Shown here: positions 35,340 to 49,800 of the stretch, piece by piece | Layout of the letters: the number at the start of each line of letters is the position of its first letter | Numbering within the stretch: the first letter of the stretch is position 1 | Source of the DNA: Eulemur rufifrons | Lineage: Eukaryota; Chordata; Mammalia; Primates; Lemuridae | Direction of reading: 5' to 3' | Length of the DNA stretch: 64,000 nucleotides | Assembly (NCBI RefSeq): GCF_041146395.1 | Contig: NC_090986.1 | Coordinates: 45,234,001-45,298,000, forward strand | Notes under the pieces: model-generated | Database searches by the model: none | What the model was told of the DNA's origin: nothing | The model's input: the letters and a program-made list of their open reading frames with translations, nothing else | Translations under genes and position numbers: made by a program

Positions 35340-38300
35340 AGCCATATATTTTAACAGATATAACTGACATACAAAAAGCTGCTTATCTTAAAGTGTACAA
35401 CTTGATGTTTAAATTGAAAGCATACATCTGTGAATCCATAGACATCTATAATCCCCCCAGATTTTCTATTTTCCCTTTGCAGTCCCTCCCTCCCACTCTT
35501 GTAAACCCCTATCTTGTTCTTGTTCTCTAGGAATTCACTGATAGGCTCTCTATTGAAATAGCTTAGTTTGCATTTTCTAGAATTTTACATAAATGGACTC
35601 ATACAGTAAGTACTCCTTTTTGTTTGATTTATTTTGCATAATTAGTTTGAAATTCATCTATGTATGCTGCTATATCAATAGTTCATTTTATTGCTAAATA
35701 GTATTCTACTGCAGGGATATAACACAGTTTGTTTATCCGTTCACCTACTGATGGTTTACTTTGTTTCTAGTTTTGGACTATTGCAAATAAAGCTGCTGTG
35801 AACACTTGCATACAAGTTTTGTGTGAACATTTGTTTTAATTTCTCTTGAATAAAGAGAAATAGAATAAAATACCTGGGAGTAGAATGTCTGGATCATATA
35901 GTAATTCTTAAGAAACCATTCAAACTGTTTTTAACAGTGGCTATACCGTTTTACATTCCCATCAGCAGTATATGAGAGTGGTTTAGGCAGAATTAATATT
36001 TCTTTTTTAAATGTTTGGTTTCTAGAATTTAAAGGGAAGCCTTTTGGGCATGGAGTTCTCTTTGAAGAAAGGCTTTTAAGCACACATTCAAATTCATTAA
36101 ATTAAAGGGTTACTCAGGCAATATGTTTCTTCTTGAATGAGTTTTGGTAGTTTGTGTCTTTCAAAGATTTGTTCTATTCATATAAGTTCATAGAGATGTT
36201 GCTAGTATTTTCTCATTTTTCTTTAAATAACTGGGTCACTTTTATTTCTTATATTGATAACTTGTCTGTTTTCTCTTTTTTTGAAGATCTGACTGTAAGT
36301 TAATTTCCTTGATCTTGTTCAATAACCAGCTTTAATTTTATTGTTTCCTGTTTTTTCTGTTTTCTACTTTTTTGATTTTTGTTCTGAGCTTTATTTTTTT
36401 CTTATTAATTTAGATTTATTTTGCTCTTTTTTATTTCTTAACATGGAAAATAGATCACTGAGTTGAGATCTCTTCTAAGTCTTTAGAGACACAAATTTCC
36501 CCCTCAGCCCTACTTTAATAGCATTCCACAATTTTGGTGTATTTTTCATTTGTCTTCATTTCAAAATACTTTGTGATTTATTTTTTTAACTTTTTAAAGG
36601 AATTTGTTATTTAGAAGTGTGTGTTTGTTATTTTTTTTTATTTCCACATATTTAGGGATTTTCATACTTTTCCACTGTCTTACTGCTCATTCTCTTCTTG
36701 TTTACATTGTTTCCAATGAGATGTCTGCTGTCATTCTTATCCTTTGCCCTCTGCACAACATGAATTTTTGTTCTTCACTTGCTTTTAATATATTATTTTT
36801 TGATTTTTTTTTTCATGTTTCTTGTGCCTGAGGTTTGCTGAGCATCTGGGATCTGTGTGTTTATTTTTTCTGCAAACTAGAAAATGACTCTTCAAAAATA
36901 TTTTTCCATTCCTTCTCACTCCCCACTCCCCCAACTTTGGCATTCCAATTATAGTATAGTAGGTGGTTTAACATTGTCCCATAGCACACTGATGATTTTT
37001 TCATTATTTTTTTTAATTTTAAGTTTTTTCTCTGTGTTTTAGTTTGGATAATTTCTACTGTTAAGTGTACAATTTCGCTACCCCTTTATTTTGCCATGTC
37101 TAATATTGTATCAATCTTATGCCACGTATTTTCAATTCAGACATTGCAGTTTTCCTCTATAGAATTTTGATTTCTACCTTTTAAATCTTCCACTCTTAAT
37201 TTGTTGAACACATGAAGTTCATAATGACTATTTTAACACCCTTGTCTATTAATTCTACCATCTGTGTCAGTCTTAAGTTGATTATGACTGACTTTTCCTC
37301 ATTATGGTTTGTATTTCCCTGCTTCTTTGCATGCCTGGCAATATTTGATTATAAATCATACAGTGTAAATGTACTATAAATTATAAATTTTATCTTCTTA
37401 AGTGATGGATATTTTTGTATGCTGGATATCTTTGTGTTTCTATTAATATTTTTTAGCATTATTCTGAATCATAGATAAGTTACTTAAAAACAAGTTGATC
37501 ATTTGGGTCTTGATTATTTTTTCTTTTTTTAAGGGAAAGAGGTTATTTTGTCACCCAGGCTGGATTGCAATGGTGTAGTGGCACAATCATAGCTCACTGT
37601 AATCTCCAGCTCCTAGACTCAAGCAAACTTCTTGCCTCAGCCTCCTGAATATCTAGGACTACAGGCAGTTGCCACCACCCTGGGCTAATTAAAAATTTTT
37701 GTTTTTGCAGAGCCAGGATCTCACTATGTTGGCCAGGCTGGTCTCAAATTCCTGGCCTCAAGCAATCCTCCTGCCCTTGATCTTCCCTAGTGCTGGGGTT
37801 ACAGGTGTGAGCCACTGTGCCTGGCTCTTATGTCTTGCTTTTAAACTTTCTTAAATAAGATTAGAGCAGTGCTTAGTCTAAGGCTAATTATTCTCCACTA
37901 GTGGGATAAAATGCTTTGGAGTACTGTCCTCAATGCTTTGTGAATCATGCTTCCCAATCAGCTAGTGGGAAGAGACACTATTCTTAGGCTTGTGTAATTG
38001 CTGGAAATTATTTACTCTAATCCTTTTAGATGATTGTTTCCTTGAGTTTAGGCCATTTAGTTACTCCACATGCACTGACTAGTACTCAATTGAAAAGCCA
38101 AAGGGAACCTTCTGCAGCCACATCTCTGTGTTTGTGCAAGGCTCTCCTCTCTGATTGTTGACTAGCCACCTTCTTCTCCCCAGATCACAACTCGGTTTTT
38201 TCGATTCAGATAGTTTACTGTTTTCACCTGGGTTCTTTCCTGTTTCTCAGTGTGAAAATTCATTCAGGACTCTGAGCTGGGGCAATAATAGAATTAAATT

Positions 38301-38440
38301 AGTTTGTTTCCTATTTCTCAGGGATTATTGTCCATTAGTGTGTTCAAGACCATTGTTTCATATATTTTGTCCATTTTGGGGGTTGTTTTCAGTGGGAGGT
38401 TAAATCCAGTTTTTGTTACTCCATCTTCCAAATCTGGTTT
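35340..38440 (-). mobile_element. Old L1 (L1M/HAL1-like), antisense, with internal deletion
   Basis: Reading + gives the element backwards. First comes the 3' UTR and ORF2 end ('acatacaaaaagctgcttat', 'aaatggactcatacagtaag', 'gtttgtttatccgttcacct', 'tgggagtagaatgtctggat'). Then comes the ORF2 start ('ttcaataaccagctttaatt', 'tttccacatatttagggatt'). Last is the 5' part ('tctttgcatgcctggcaata', 'attagagcagtgcttagtct', 'ttgttactccatcttccaaa'). Much of ORF2 between about 36.0 and 36.1 kb is missing. An Alu sits inside. Overlapping + frames at 38155-38570 are antisense to its 5' region. Confidence 0.75.
37516..37830 (-). mobile_element. Alu SINE, antisense (old, AluJ-like), inside the L1M
   Basis: Reverse Alu text: 'tgtcacccaggctggattgc', 'cctcagcctcctgaatatct', 'aggctggtctcaaattcctg', 'ggggttacaggtgtgagcca'. 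The expected poly-T is degraded to 'ttttttctttttttaaggg'. The flanks 'gtcttgatt' (37507-37515) and 'gtcttgctt' (37832-37840) look like the target duplication. Confidence 0.92.
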
Positions 38441-41615
<3,175 letters not shown>

Positions 41616-41780
41616 ACAACTCCAGAAATTCTACCATTAGATCCATATTTGTTGCTTTGGGTAAACTGCTGCCTCTCCTCTGTTCCTCCTTTTCCTAAGG
41701 ACTTCCCCAATAGAACTTTACCTAATGGAGTTGATTTCACTTTAGGATGTTTCATTCATTATAGCATTTCTTTGTGACCA

Positions 41781-41821
41781 AAGAAAAAGAGAGAGAGGGA
41801 GAGAGGGAGAGAGGGAGAGAG
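41781..41821. repeat. (GAGAGGGA)n simple repeat
   Basis: A purine tract made of about three GAGAGGGA units preceded by 'aagaaaaagaga'. Confidence 0.9.
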
Positions 41822-44410
41822 CATGACTAGTCTAGATTCATAAGAAGGAGAGAGAAAAGAGGTGCTGCTGATAGCTAAAAAGAATAGGCCAATTTTTCTT
41901 TTTCATAATTTTGTGAAATCAGCTCTATCATTTAGGATTGCGTTATAATCTTTTTCTATCTCAACACTATAAAACTGAGGTTGTTTATACAATGGGGATT
42001 AAAGGGAGACAGAAGTCCTACGAAAGAACAGGAGGCTAGTGAACAGTCCCCACTTTTTCTACCTTCTATAATCCTGGCCCAAAAGAGAAAAACAGGCTCC
42101 ATAAATTAATATATTTATTTGGATTGTATCATATGAAATAATCTCAAATTAGCCGTTTTCCCCCATAGATACATGAGTTACCCTTTTAAAATCAGCCTGT
42201 GCATCATTATTTTGGTCATCACAATTATCCTCATTACTACCAGTGAATTTTACATGCACTTTCAGGACCACATACGTGGATTTGTCAGCCTCTGTACTGA
42301 TTCATGGAGGCAGACAGTCTCTCTGACAATGACCATAACCCTCATAATACCCCTAGCCAATTGTGCAGGAAGTCATTCCCTCCCAATTTCTGCAATGAGC
42401 AACTTATTCCCTAAAGTGTGAGATTTGATTACCTTTTCTCAGCATGCATTCAGACAAATGTTATTATTGGTCATAAAATTATTCAGCCCAGTGACCTATG
42501 GTGACAGTGAATTTCACAAGGTGACTGCCTGCTGAGTGAAGCATCTCCTTTTATTTGTGCTAAATATTTTATATTATGGAGCTGGAAAAAATAGGAGAGT
42601 AACTTCAGATGTTTAAATATAGTGACACTAGTGTCGGGTTGGCAAGATTTTTGAGGTATATACCTCTCACTTGGCTTCATAGAGGTTTGTAAAATTTAGC
42701 AAGTAAAAGTGCGAGTACCTAGTTAATCTGAATTTAAGATAAAAAATGATTTTCAGGTAGAAGTGTGCTCCATACAATATTTGGGAAATTGTTATACTAA
42801 AAATTGAAATCTTCTGTTTATCTGAAATTCAAATTTAAATAGATCTTCTATATTTGATGTGGCAACCTGTTTTTGAGTGATTCATTTATCTTTGCTTCAC
42901 CAAACCTATTTGTATTATCATATTAATAGGTTGTCTTTATTTGAATAATTGACTCAATTAAGCTTTTAAAAATGTTATATACAAAGATATGTTACACCTT
43001 GTCTAAGATTCTCCTTTCAATCACCAAGAAGTTATCTAGAGTGGAATGTTTGCTAGAAATATCTTAATTTCAAACACTAAATCTATTTGCTATAAAAGAC
43101 AATGGACAAGAGCAAGGCAAATACAATTTTATTTTCTTTTAATCGATTCTTTTAGACAGACACTGAAACACTACCTCTGAATAGAAATGTCCACTTCTTT
43201 TTTCTCCTCTCTTGGAACTATTCTTGTGCGTGGATTTGTATGTTAAATTTATAAATGACTGCTGAACTGTGCCTTGTTGCATCACTGAATGACTCTAGAT
43301 TTAACTGCTGCCAGAATGCAATTGTCACTATATGAGGAAATCTGTGTTGCATTGGAAAGGTCATCAGAGCACCTGCCCAGATGGTAGCACATTGTGATTC
43401 TCCCTGCAGCAACCCTGGCGGGTTGAGATTATCTGTGGGGAAAAACATACGTACATGTGTGCTTGTGTGTGCATAAGCTCACACACACACTCAGAAGAAG
43501 TTGCTGAGGACGGCAGCTCACTTGTGTCGGTATTCTGCTAGCAGTGAATAAAGCAGTAGGCAAACATTTCCTGTCTCGACAGAAAAAGAAACTTTATTCC
43601 TTTTGAACAAAATTCTTTAAGCAAAGCACTTGGAGTGATAGAATTCCATGCATAGCTACGTGGGAGTCACTGACTGACCTTAAACCCTTTTGATGCATGG
43701 CTGTAGATATATCTACAGAGACTGTCACACTGCAATAATTGTTTCTGGTATTGTCAGGGTAAAGTAAGATAGTCATTATAGAGCCTCTTTGGAACACAGC
43801 AGTGCAGATACTCTCAAAATTCCTTAGAGAAATCCAGACACCTGTGTGTAATTTTTTTGTTGGGTGTAGTCTCTACATCAACTTTAGCTATAACTGAAGA
43901 AGCCAATAAGTATTCTGAGCAAAGGAGGTTGAATACTTCATGAACATATAACATAATAATTCCCAGTCCTGGCTCAAAGTTAGACCCAAGGAGAGACACA
44001 GTTGGGCCCCTAATCACATATTTTGTGTGAAGCTTGGGATTTCTGCATGGCTTTGAATGCACAGAATTCTATTTCAGTATAAAAAATAGTTATAAAAAAG
44101 AACAATGTATCATGCATATAGTGGTGGATGTTATTGAAAAGAAATGAAAAGCAAACTGACATCCCTTGCTATCAGTGTAGTTGATGTTATGAAGAGGCCT
44201 ATGTGTGTCTAATGCTGGATACAACTGTGTGGAAAAGGTTTTAAATAATCATAGCTCTTTTCTATAGAAAATCACAATCTAAAACCGGCCACTGGGGAAC
44301 TTGACAGTCAAAAGAAAGCCTTAGAAATAGATAACTAAATACCTCAAAAGTTTCAGCACACATGAGGAAGAGGGAAAAATATACTCTGGTATACTTTTTA
44401 TTTATGAAAC
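41822..44410. other. Unassigned sequence with two richer stretches
   Basis: Most is unplaced AT-rich DNA. The frame at 42173-42421 is listed separately. 43.21-43.45 kb is more GC-rich, with a 76-codon minus frame that I do not recognise. A (CA)n scrap is at about 43480. Several minus frames between 43594 and 44062 have no domain. Confidence 0.4.
42145..42421 (+). other. Open frame of 82 codons with a hydrophobic helix, unrecognised
   Basis: From the ATG at 42173 the product begins MSYPFKISLCIIILVITIIL, a plausible single membrane helix (about residues 8-23). A polar stretch with two Cys follows, and it stops at 42419-42421. Upstream 'ttttcccccatag' could act as a splice acceptor. There is no Kozak-like context, no known homologue that I can name, and no transposon match. 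It may be a chance frame, since hydrophobic frames are common in T-rich DNA. Confidence 0.15.
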
Positions 44411-44414
44411 ATGA

Positions 44415-44565
44415 TTATAGCTACTCTTTATTAAGGTCATACTGTGGGCTTTGAATACATTATTTTTACTGTCCCTATCATTGTTAGAGATAATGCAGAC
44501 AGAGTTGGAATATCAGACTGTTATTGCCAGTTTACAAATGCATGTCTGGTTTGAATTCAAACAAA
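44415..44565 (-). repeat. MIR relic, antisense
   Basis: 'gctactctttattaaggtca' 'tactgtgggctttgaata' follows antisense MIR ('ctaacatttattgagcgcttactatgtgcc'). The rest is badly worn, and 'ttgccagtttacaaatg' fits its 'cccattttacagatg'. Confidence 0.4.
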
Positions 44566-44779
44566 AAAGAAAGCAATTTCCCATTGACGAAAGAGTAAAT
44601 GTCAAATGATTCATCATAACAATTGAGGCGTCTTTTAGGTCACATCATATATGGCAAGAGAAAACATCATTTGAAACTGAACTCAATGTCATTTCCTCCT
44701 GCAAAAATATCACATGATCCTTGAAGTTTGGTCAGTTAGCATAATGCACCCAAAAGCTAGGGAGTCATCATACTTAGAT

Positions 44780-45010
44780 CAACTTATCAACTTCTAGATA
44801 TGCCTTATCTTAGGCAATTTATACAATCTTGAAAAAATAACTTAAACATCTGAGTCCAAGTTTCTTCAGTTAATAAAATAAGAATAATAATACTTTGTCT
44901 CTAACTTACATAATTGAGGTAAAAATTAACTGAAACAATATATATTAATATTAAAATACTTGGAACCAATGTCTGGTAAATAATAAATATTTAGTAAAAT
45001 GTTAATAATG
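44780..45010 (+). repeat. MIR SINE
   Basis: 'tcttgaaaaaataacttaaa' 'catctgagtccaagtttctt' 'cagttaataaaataagaata' 'ataatac', then 'tacataattgaggtaaaaat' and 'ggaaccaatgtctggtaaat' fit the MIR core and tail in order. Confidence 0.7.
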
Positions 45011-45084
45011 CATACATATCTCATGGAACATTCTAAAGTGGATTATATTCTAACTAGAATTATTTATATGAATTAAAATTATTT

Positions 45085-45181
45085 TTAATACACTCTAAGC
45101 TCCTTGAGGGCAGAGTGTACATTTGAATCATCATTGTATTTTCACCTATATCAAAATAAATAAATAAATAAATAAATAAAT
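45085..45181 (+). repeat. L2 scrap running into (AAAT)n
   Basis: 'ctctaagctccttgagggca' 'gagtgtacatttgaatc' is an L2 3' phrase ('gtaagctccttgagggcagggat'). It is followed by an (AAAT)n tract of seven units (45154-45181). Confidence 0.6.
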
Positions 45182-45248
45182 TATCTGGATTTCTTTGTAG
45201 AATGTCTTGCTCATAGTCCATATTCAGTACTATTTTATGATTGGAACT

Positions 45249-45253
<5 letters not shown>

Positions 45254-45291
<38 letters not shown>

Positions 45292-45301
45292 TGTGTGTGT
45301 T
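45254..45301. repeat. (GT)n microsatellite
   Basis: About 24 GT units with one A interruption ('gtgtatgtgt'). Alternating purine-pyrimidine DNA of this length can take the Z form. Confidence 0.95.
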
Positions 45302-45304
45302 TAT

Positions 45305-45402
45305 TTGGGAGAGAAAGCAAGAGGGAAACAGAAACAAGAGGGTGGGGGAGAAAAGAAGGAAAAAAGAAAGGAAAGGAGAGAGAAAGAGAGAGAAAGAGCA
45401 AT
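45305..45402. repeat. Purine-rich (G/A) tract
   Basis: Nearly pure purine on the + strand ('gagagaaagcaagagggaaa' ... 'gaaaggagagagaaagagag') right after the (GT)n. Long frames on both strands here are simple-repeat artefacts. Confidence 0.9.
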
Positions 45403-46145
45403 GTTTGACTTTTCCCTCTTCATTCTTTCTGAATTCCTAAAAAAAAAAATCATTATTTGCATGGGGATTAATTCATATAAAATATAGAACATCAAGGCCA
45501 TCTTATGTAGTGTTCCTTCAAAGTTTCAACTAGGTTGGTAGAACATTTGACTTACCTGCTGTGTCAACAAGACCAAATGCTCAGAGAGCTCTCACATCTG
45601 ACCTTGTGGAACAACATTCACTAGAGATAATTCATGAAGACAGTTCCTATTGCCTGTCACACTCTTAGAGAGCTCACAGTAATCTGGCAGACCTGTATGT
45701 CAGACTACAGAGGTGCTCCAGCAATTGACTTTCATGTTTTTAAGTTGTATGGTTGGGAAGAACCAGCCATACCACTGGTTCAATTAGTGCCCCTGGAGTG
45801 ATCAGGGGACTTGGCTTTGCATTAGTATAACATAGCATGGGAACAGCAGGACATGCCACAGTATTGATCACGGCAGATGAAACATTGGACCTTCTCCTGC
45901 TATAAAAGTGTGTGTGTTTATGGGGCTGCTAGGGAGGAGAGTGGAATGGGTGGCTCTTGGACAGAGGCAGTGGGGCATGTAATTTGTCATTATTATTGCC
46001 CGGAAAGTGAAACCCATAGTAACAGCAGTGATTTGGTTTTTGCCCTAACTTCTCATCTCAGTCTTTGTATGATTTTTGTTCTTTTCTCTAAATGTTAGCA
46101 TTTTAAATATCATTTGTAGTCCGGTGAATCCCACATTTCTATTTC
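45403..46145. other. Unassigned sequence, moderately higher GC around 45.6-46.0 kb
   Basis: No repeat family is recognised. 'ctgctataaaagtgtg' (about 45897) is TATA-box-like by letter, but no supporting promoter context is seen. The frame 45877-46098 (+) has no known domain. Confidence 0.4.
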
Positions 46146-46149
46146 CAGC

Positions 46150-46310
46150 ACAGACATCTCTTTTGAAACAAATACTTATGAGCTGATTTATTCATTTCTC
46201 TATTCATTTCTTCATTCATTTCTTCACTATTTATTAAAATACAACTTTGTGCCAATCATTGTTCTAAACCTTCGGAATACAGCAAGGATCAAAATTAAAT
46301 GTAGCCCTCT
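46150..46310 (-). repeat. L2 3' end, antisense, with CATTT repeats
   Basis: 'attcatttcttcattcattt' 'cttcactatttattaaaa' then 'tttgtgccaatcattgttct' 'aaaccttcggaatacagc' is the reverse of the L2 tail ('gcactgttctaggcgctggggatacagc'). Confidence 0.75.
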
Positions 46311-46854
46311 CTTAGTTTTTATTTTTTTATCATGTTTTTCGTTTTTATCTCTTCTTTGTTGTTACCCTTAATTCTGTGTAATTTCTTAAATATTGTTTTC
46401 ATTATTTCAATGAAATAATTTTTGAAATACCTATTCAGACATTTTTCTCACGTATGTTGGCTATCTGTAGTGGTTGTTTTCTCATGTGCTTCAGAATTTG
46501 GATTTTGCACTCATCGTCAGTACCACCTGTATAGAAAGATGTCATTCCAGGGCAGTTTTTAAATTATCTATGGAATCTGTGCATCCCAAATGAGTTGCAG
46601 AGCTGCCACCAGTGTTTCTTTGCCAGGAAGCTGCCAAATTTCAAATTCCAAATGCTGAATTTCTCTAAAATGTGGGACTGGGACTGAGTTTTCTAGTTCT
46701 CTGGAAACAAAAGCTTTCTTAAAAAAAAAAAATACAGATCTCAGGAAAAGAAGAGCTCTCTGGTTGTGTCCGTATTGTCTGGGGAAGATATTTATTTCAT
46801 TCATTTTTTCCTGAGGGTACAGTCTTTTGAATGCCAAGGTCACCACTCACACAA
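46311..46854. other. Unassigned sequence
   Basis: Nothing is recognised. The 92-codon minus frame 46568-46846 has no known domain and ends at the short L1 insertion. Confidence 0.4.
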
Positions 46855-46856
46855 CT

Positions 46857-46940
46857 TCTTTTTTTTTATTTCAGCATATTATGGGGGTACAAACATTTTG
46901 GTTACATATAATGCCTCTGCCTCGCTCAAGCCAGGGCTAC
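46857..46940 (-). mobile_element. Short L1 3' end, strepsirrhine type, antisense
   Basis: 'tttttttttatttcagcata' 'ttatgggggtacaaacattt' 'tggttacatataatgcctct' is only the last 80 or so bases of an L1. It is a severely 5'-truncated insertion. 'cacaacttc' before and 'tacaaattc' after may be a worn target duplication. Confidence 0.8.
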
Positions 46941-47039
46941 AAGGGCTACAAATTCTAAAACTGACATTTATAAATTCCATGGAGATTTTATAGTTTTACA
47001 ACATATTTATATGCCTGAAATGTACACTTAATTGTAATA

Positions 47040-48020
47040 GTAACATTCAGTGTCTTTCATTGCTTTTCTATAATTTGCAAAAAATTTTGAGATTAAATCA
47101 TTTTAGCATATGTAACGTTAGTCACCAGTTTTCATTTGCCATATTGCATTCCATCGTATAAATATTCCACAGTTTATCAATCCATTTTTTCTGCTTATAG
47201 ACATTTAGGATGTTACCACATTTTAATATTAAATGCAATGATCCAAAGTACATTCTTATATGTCTCTTTGTATACAGGAGTTTCTCTGTTATTTATATCT
47301 AGTAATTGCTGACTCCTACAATACATAAATTTTGAACTTTACTAGCTATTTCTAAGTTACTTTCCAAGGTTGTTTTTAAAATAGATTTACATTTGCAAAC
47401 CAACAGTACAGAAAGTTTTCTATCATTTCACATATTTATCAACATAGTATTGTCAGACTTAAAATTTTACCAACCTGAAATATCGAAAATAGTATTTTTG
47501 TTGTGGTTTTGACATATATTTGCCTAATTGTTGTTAGGCTATTTCATACTGTTTGTTTGTTCATTTGTTCATTTTAGATTTCATCTTCTTTTCATTGCTA
47601 ACTCATGTATTTTACTCACTTTTTCCATTAGGATGTCTATATTATTTAAATTATCTGAGTTCTTTATAAATTCAGATGCTGATTTTTATGCATTATAATT
47701 TTTGTCCCTAATTTTTGGCTTATTTCTATATGATTTTATCACTAAGATATTTTGATTTCAAAGAAATCAGATTCATCATATTTTTAATGGTTTATACTGC
47801 TTATATCTTAAGAATTTCTTCCAACCTGAGGTTATCAAGATATCCTGTTCTTTGCACAAAAGTTTAAAAGCTTAACTTCACACTTATGTCTTATAATTCA
47901 CATGGAATGTATTTTTTTGCCTGTGGCTTGAAACAAGTTTCCAAATTTATTTACTCAACATAGATAAGTAACTATTATTCACTGGCTCATTATTTTCCCA
48001 CTAATCTGTAACACTAAGTC
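47040..48020 (-). mobile_element. Old L1M fragment, antisense (ORF2 end and 3' UTR)
   Basis: 'atattgcattccatcgtata' 'aatattccacagtttatcaa' 'tccatttttt' is antisense L1 'tattccattgtatggatataccacattttgtttatccatt'. The later 'ctgagttctttataaattca' and 'gcttgaaacaag' follow the same element further upstream. It is heavily diverged. Confidence 0.65.
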
Positions 48021-48635
48021 TTTCATTTGTCAAGTTTCCATGTGGGCAAACAGAAGATCAGAGAGTGAGATCAGACGCACACAGACATAGGTCTGACCCA
48101 GCATCAAACTTTACAAATAATTTTAAGGGCATCAACAATTGGGAAGCCCAAGTAAAATAAGCTACTGATAGATAGGATGCACTCTTTGCCTGATAATTAT
48201 GTGAGATCTCTCAGGATGTTTTGAAGTCACATCACTTACAAAGATAAGAGCTGTATTAGTTTTAAAACATCTCCATTTTACACTTTCATAGTTGCAGTTC
48301 CTAGGGATCTATGGCCTCAAAATCTATAGATTTCAATTAGTTGTCCATAAGACAACACAGAACGAGAAATAGCATTTCCTTTCCTATTAGCTAATATTGC
48401 TAATACGTTTGCCTGAAGATCTTTCATTAGGATGTTTATGAGAAAATTTGATCAAGTCACCTTCTTTTATTTCTTTTTTGGGAGCGTCTCTCTCATAAAT
48501 TTAGCAATGGATCTCAGCAGAGCTATTAACCATTTCCTTCCACCATGCATAAGGATATGTGGTTCTGAGGTCCTTGTATTCTACCAATTGATTTGTCACT
48601 TCCCACACCAAAACCACACTAAATTAATAAGGACA
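48021..48635. other. Unassigned sequence
   Basis: Nothing I can place. The frame at 48432-48707 (+, 91 codons) runs into a MIR and is probably by chance. Confidence 0.4.
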
Positions 48636-48639
48636 CAAG

Positions 48640-48840
48640 AAAATACAGCATGGCAGTTAACAGTGAGAGCTAGACTGACTACATTTATTCCTAGTTCTGC
48701 TATTTAATGTATAACCTTGGGCACTACCCTTTGCCTCTGATTTTTCTTCTCTTTGAGTTACTTTCAATATAAATGAGTTAATATATACAATTTCTCTAAA
48801 TAATACCTTCAACTTAGCCCTCAATAATATGAGCTATTCC
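48640..48840 (+). repeat. MIR SINE
   Basis: 'tggcagttaacagtgagagc' (head), 'attcctagttctgctattta' 'atgtataaccttgggcacta' 'ccctttgcctctga', then 'caatataaatgagttaata' follow the MIR order. Confidence 0.75.
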
Positions 48841-48849
48841 TACTATTGT

Positions 48850-49800
48850 ATAGTTTTATAAGACTTGATATCTGATAGGGTGGTTTCCTCACTGTCCTCC
48901 TCTCTTTAATGCACTTTCTTATTCTTTTTCAAAGTTATGCTGGCTAGTTTTAGGCCATAGATCTTCTATATATATTGTAGAGTCAGCTTTCCAGGAATTT
49001 CAGTGTAATCATAATAAATTGATACCTTCTATAATGTATCTTTCCTCACTTGATCATAGAATATTTCTCTGTTAAGGTCTTTCATGATTTGTGATAAATT
49101 TTTATAATTTTCTCCATAAAAGACTTGCAAACATTCCTGGGACTATGGTCCTAAGTAGCATGTATTATTGGCTACCATGACAACGTGTATTTCTATTTAG
49201 AAAGATATATTTTAAAAAATGGTTTTGGTACAAAGGAATTAAATATATTTTTGTATAATGTTATTATTGAACTCTCATTAATTTTCTAACTTTCTATTTC
49301 TTCCATTTTTCTAGGAAAACAACCATTGTTTATGAACAATGATAGTTTTCTTCCATTTTTTCCAATTATTTTACATTTTTTGTATTTTCCTTATTTTGCT
49401 GAATTTTCTAGGAATTATGGTATATCACTGAATAAAAGCTTTTTCTTCTTGACTACAAAGAAAATTCCTATATTTTACTCTCGGTATACAGTATGAGTTT
49501 GTTGTTGGCTAATTTCTTCTACCAGATTAAGAAAATCGTTTTTACTCATAGTTTTTAATGAGTTATAAATATGTTTTAAATTGTTTCAAATATATTTTCT
49601 CCATATTCTGATATGATTATATATATTTTTAAATTGATAATATATGGATTTTACTAGTAGATTTTCAAATTGTATACTGTGTTATATTTCTAGGATGAAC
49701 CAAAAGTGGTCATGCCATGTTATTTGTTTATTAATATAGAGTAGATTCTGTTTGCTAATATTTACATAGGAGTTTTGTATCTATATTTATGAATTCATGT
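48850..49800 (-). mobile_element. Old L1M fragment, antisense (ORF2 middle)
   Basis: 'aaagttatgctggctagttt' and, later, 'gtatactgtgttatatttct' 'aggatgaaccaaaagtggtc' 'atgccatgttatttg' 'gattctgtttgctaatattt' match antisense L1 ORF2 ('cattcctgggataaaccctacttggtcatgg...caatttgctaatattttg'). It is probably the upstream continuation of the L1M at 47.0-48.0 kb, split by later sequence. A worn hairpin (14 of 16 paired) is at 49315-49350. Confidence 0.6.

Noticed and set aside
42173..42421. Possible nuclear copy of mitochondrial DNA (some 'ctcataatacccctagcc' flavour)
   Set aside because: I could not match it to any mitochondrial gene order or sequence that I know. The resemblance is only in codon flavour.
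45060..45501. Several 66-113 codon frames on both strands
   Set aside because: They are translations of (GT)n and G/A simple repeats.
45897..45912. TATA-box-like 'ctataaaagtg' as a promoter
   Set aside because: A single motif in AT-rich DNA with no initiator, CpG island or downstream gene is not evidence of a promoter.
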